Of a stretch of 5,817 bases of DNA, positions 5,675-5,817 are shown piece after piece (the stretch's first letter is position 1; each line of letters begins with the position of its first letter). The stretch lies in assembly GCA_946408305.1 (NCBI GenBank), contig CAMJRQ010000083.1:1-5817 (forward strand), written 5' to 3'. Made by a program: the position numbers and the translations under genes. The notes beneath the pieces were generated by a model. It did not search any database, was not told the DNA's origin, and saw nothing but the letters and a program-made list of their open reading frames with translations. This DNA comes from an uncultured Prevotellaceae bacterium (GTDB lineage: Bacteria; Bacteroidota; Bacteroidia; Bacteroidales; Bacteroidaceae).

Positions 5675-5817
5675 GGACAGTGCCCTGCCCGACGGAGGCG
5701 AGCCGTAGCCGAACGCCAGTGAGAGGAAAGACTCGATGTCTTTCCGTGCTGCGGTGAGGGGAGGACAGTGCCCTGCCCGACGGAGGCGAGCCGTAGCCGA
5801 ACGCCAGTGAGAGGAAA
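5675..5817. repeat. Exact 55-bp direct repeat at 88-bp spacing, cut by the window end
   Basis: Bases 5675-5729 and 5763-5817 are identical over 55 bases. The second copy runs to the last base of the window, so the true repeat may be longer and further copies may follow. The 33-bp interval (5730-5762) includes the right part of a hairpin. The GC-rich unit has no resemblance that I recognise to a transposon end or CRISPR repeat, and its spacer is not CRISPR-like in number. It may be why the assembly stops here. Confidence 0.93.
5725..5745. repeat. Perfect 8-bp hairpin inside the 88-bp repeat unit
   Basis: GGAAAGAC (5725-5732) pairs exactly with GTCTTTCC (5738-5745) around the 5-nt loop TCGAT. 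The left arm begins in the last bases of the 55-bp repeat. The second copy ends at the same GGAAA, where the window stops, so the hairpin probably recurs beyond it. No U-run follows, so it is not a standard terminator. It may be a structured intergenic repeat or part of an RNA. Confidence 0.55.

Larger units (their letters stand above)
5256..5817. other. Non-coding intergenic/repeat region upstream of the transporter operon
   Basis: About 560 bases hold no protein I can support. From left to right it contains two tandem minus-strand promoters (5264-5370), a 22-bp repeat and inverted-repeat cluster (5411-5490), a GC-rich stretch without recognised structure (5491-5550), an AT-richer segment ending in a plus-strand promoter (5581-5588) and GC-rich repeats with hairpins (5635-5817). 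Frames open across it are short, rich in Arg, Pro, Ser and Ala, and follow the repeats. If the plus-strand promoter is active, its gene lies beyond the window or the transcript is non-coding. Confidence 0.7.

Noticed and set aside
5593..5757. Short frame of about 54 codons after the plus-strand promoter
   Set aside because: It would be leaderless, crosses the direct repeat and hairpins, and has a repeat-driven composition without any recognisable domain.
5675..5817. CRISPR array
   Set aside because: The repeat is 55 bp or longer with only two copies seen and one 33-bp interval, no cas genes are present, and the interval contains a hairpin arm continuing from the repeat.

Overview
The window looks like a short assembled contig from a member of the Bacteroidota, most likely order Bacteroidales and plausibly Prevotellaceae. 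The evidence is Bacteroidota-type promoters (-33 TTTG and -7 TAnnTTTG), weak or absent Shine-Dalgarno sequences, and proteins of Bacteroidota type: a fragment resembling the carboxypeptidase-regulatory-domain family, a periplasmic GH20 hexosaminidase and a FecCD/FecE-type transporter. Coding DNA is visibly GC-rich with G/C-ending codons, while the promoter spacers are AT-richer. Genus cannot be decided from the sequence.

Layout. Bases 1-66 are probably not genomic: they end in the 3' end of an Illumina adapter fused in frame to the first gene. Bases 68-943 (+) encode the C-terminal part of a surface or periplasmic protein whose N-terminus is lost at the contig edge. Four genes then lie on the minus strand. 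Read in their own direction they are a FecCD-type ABC permease (5255-4236), a secreted GH20 beta-N-acetylhexosaminidase (4169-2574), the FecE/BtuD-type ABC ATPase (2570-1812) and a TIGR01212/YhcC-type radical SAM protein (1815-940). They are closely packed: 66 nt holding a 14-bp tandem repeat, then 3 nt, then a 4-nt ATGA overlap, so one operon is likely. The last gene converges on the first, and both stop codons share one TTAA.

Bases 5256-5817 carry no convincing gene. They hold two near-identical tandem promoters reading into the permease, a cluster of 22-bp repeats and inverted repeats just upstream of them, a divergent plus-strand promoter near 5581, and a GC-rich repeat region with an exact 55-bp repeat at 88-bp spacing that runs off the window end.

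How the genes fit together. Permease and ATPase should form the inner-membrane part of an importer for an iron chelate, heme or cobamide. The binding protein and outer-membrane receptor are not here, so the substrate is open. The hexosaminidase works on glycans outside the cytoplasm and sits unexpectedly between the two transporter genes. The radical SAM protein is translationally coupled to the ATPase but has no evident link to transport. I see no clearly new defence, mobile or biosynthetic system. The most interesting points are the gene order, the paired promoters with their upstream repeats, the 14-bp array that overlaps the end of the permease gene, the Q-loop substitution in the ATPase, and the adapter artefact.
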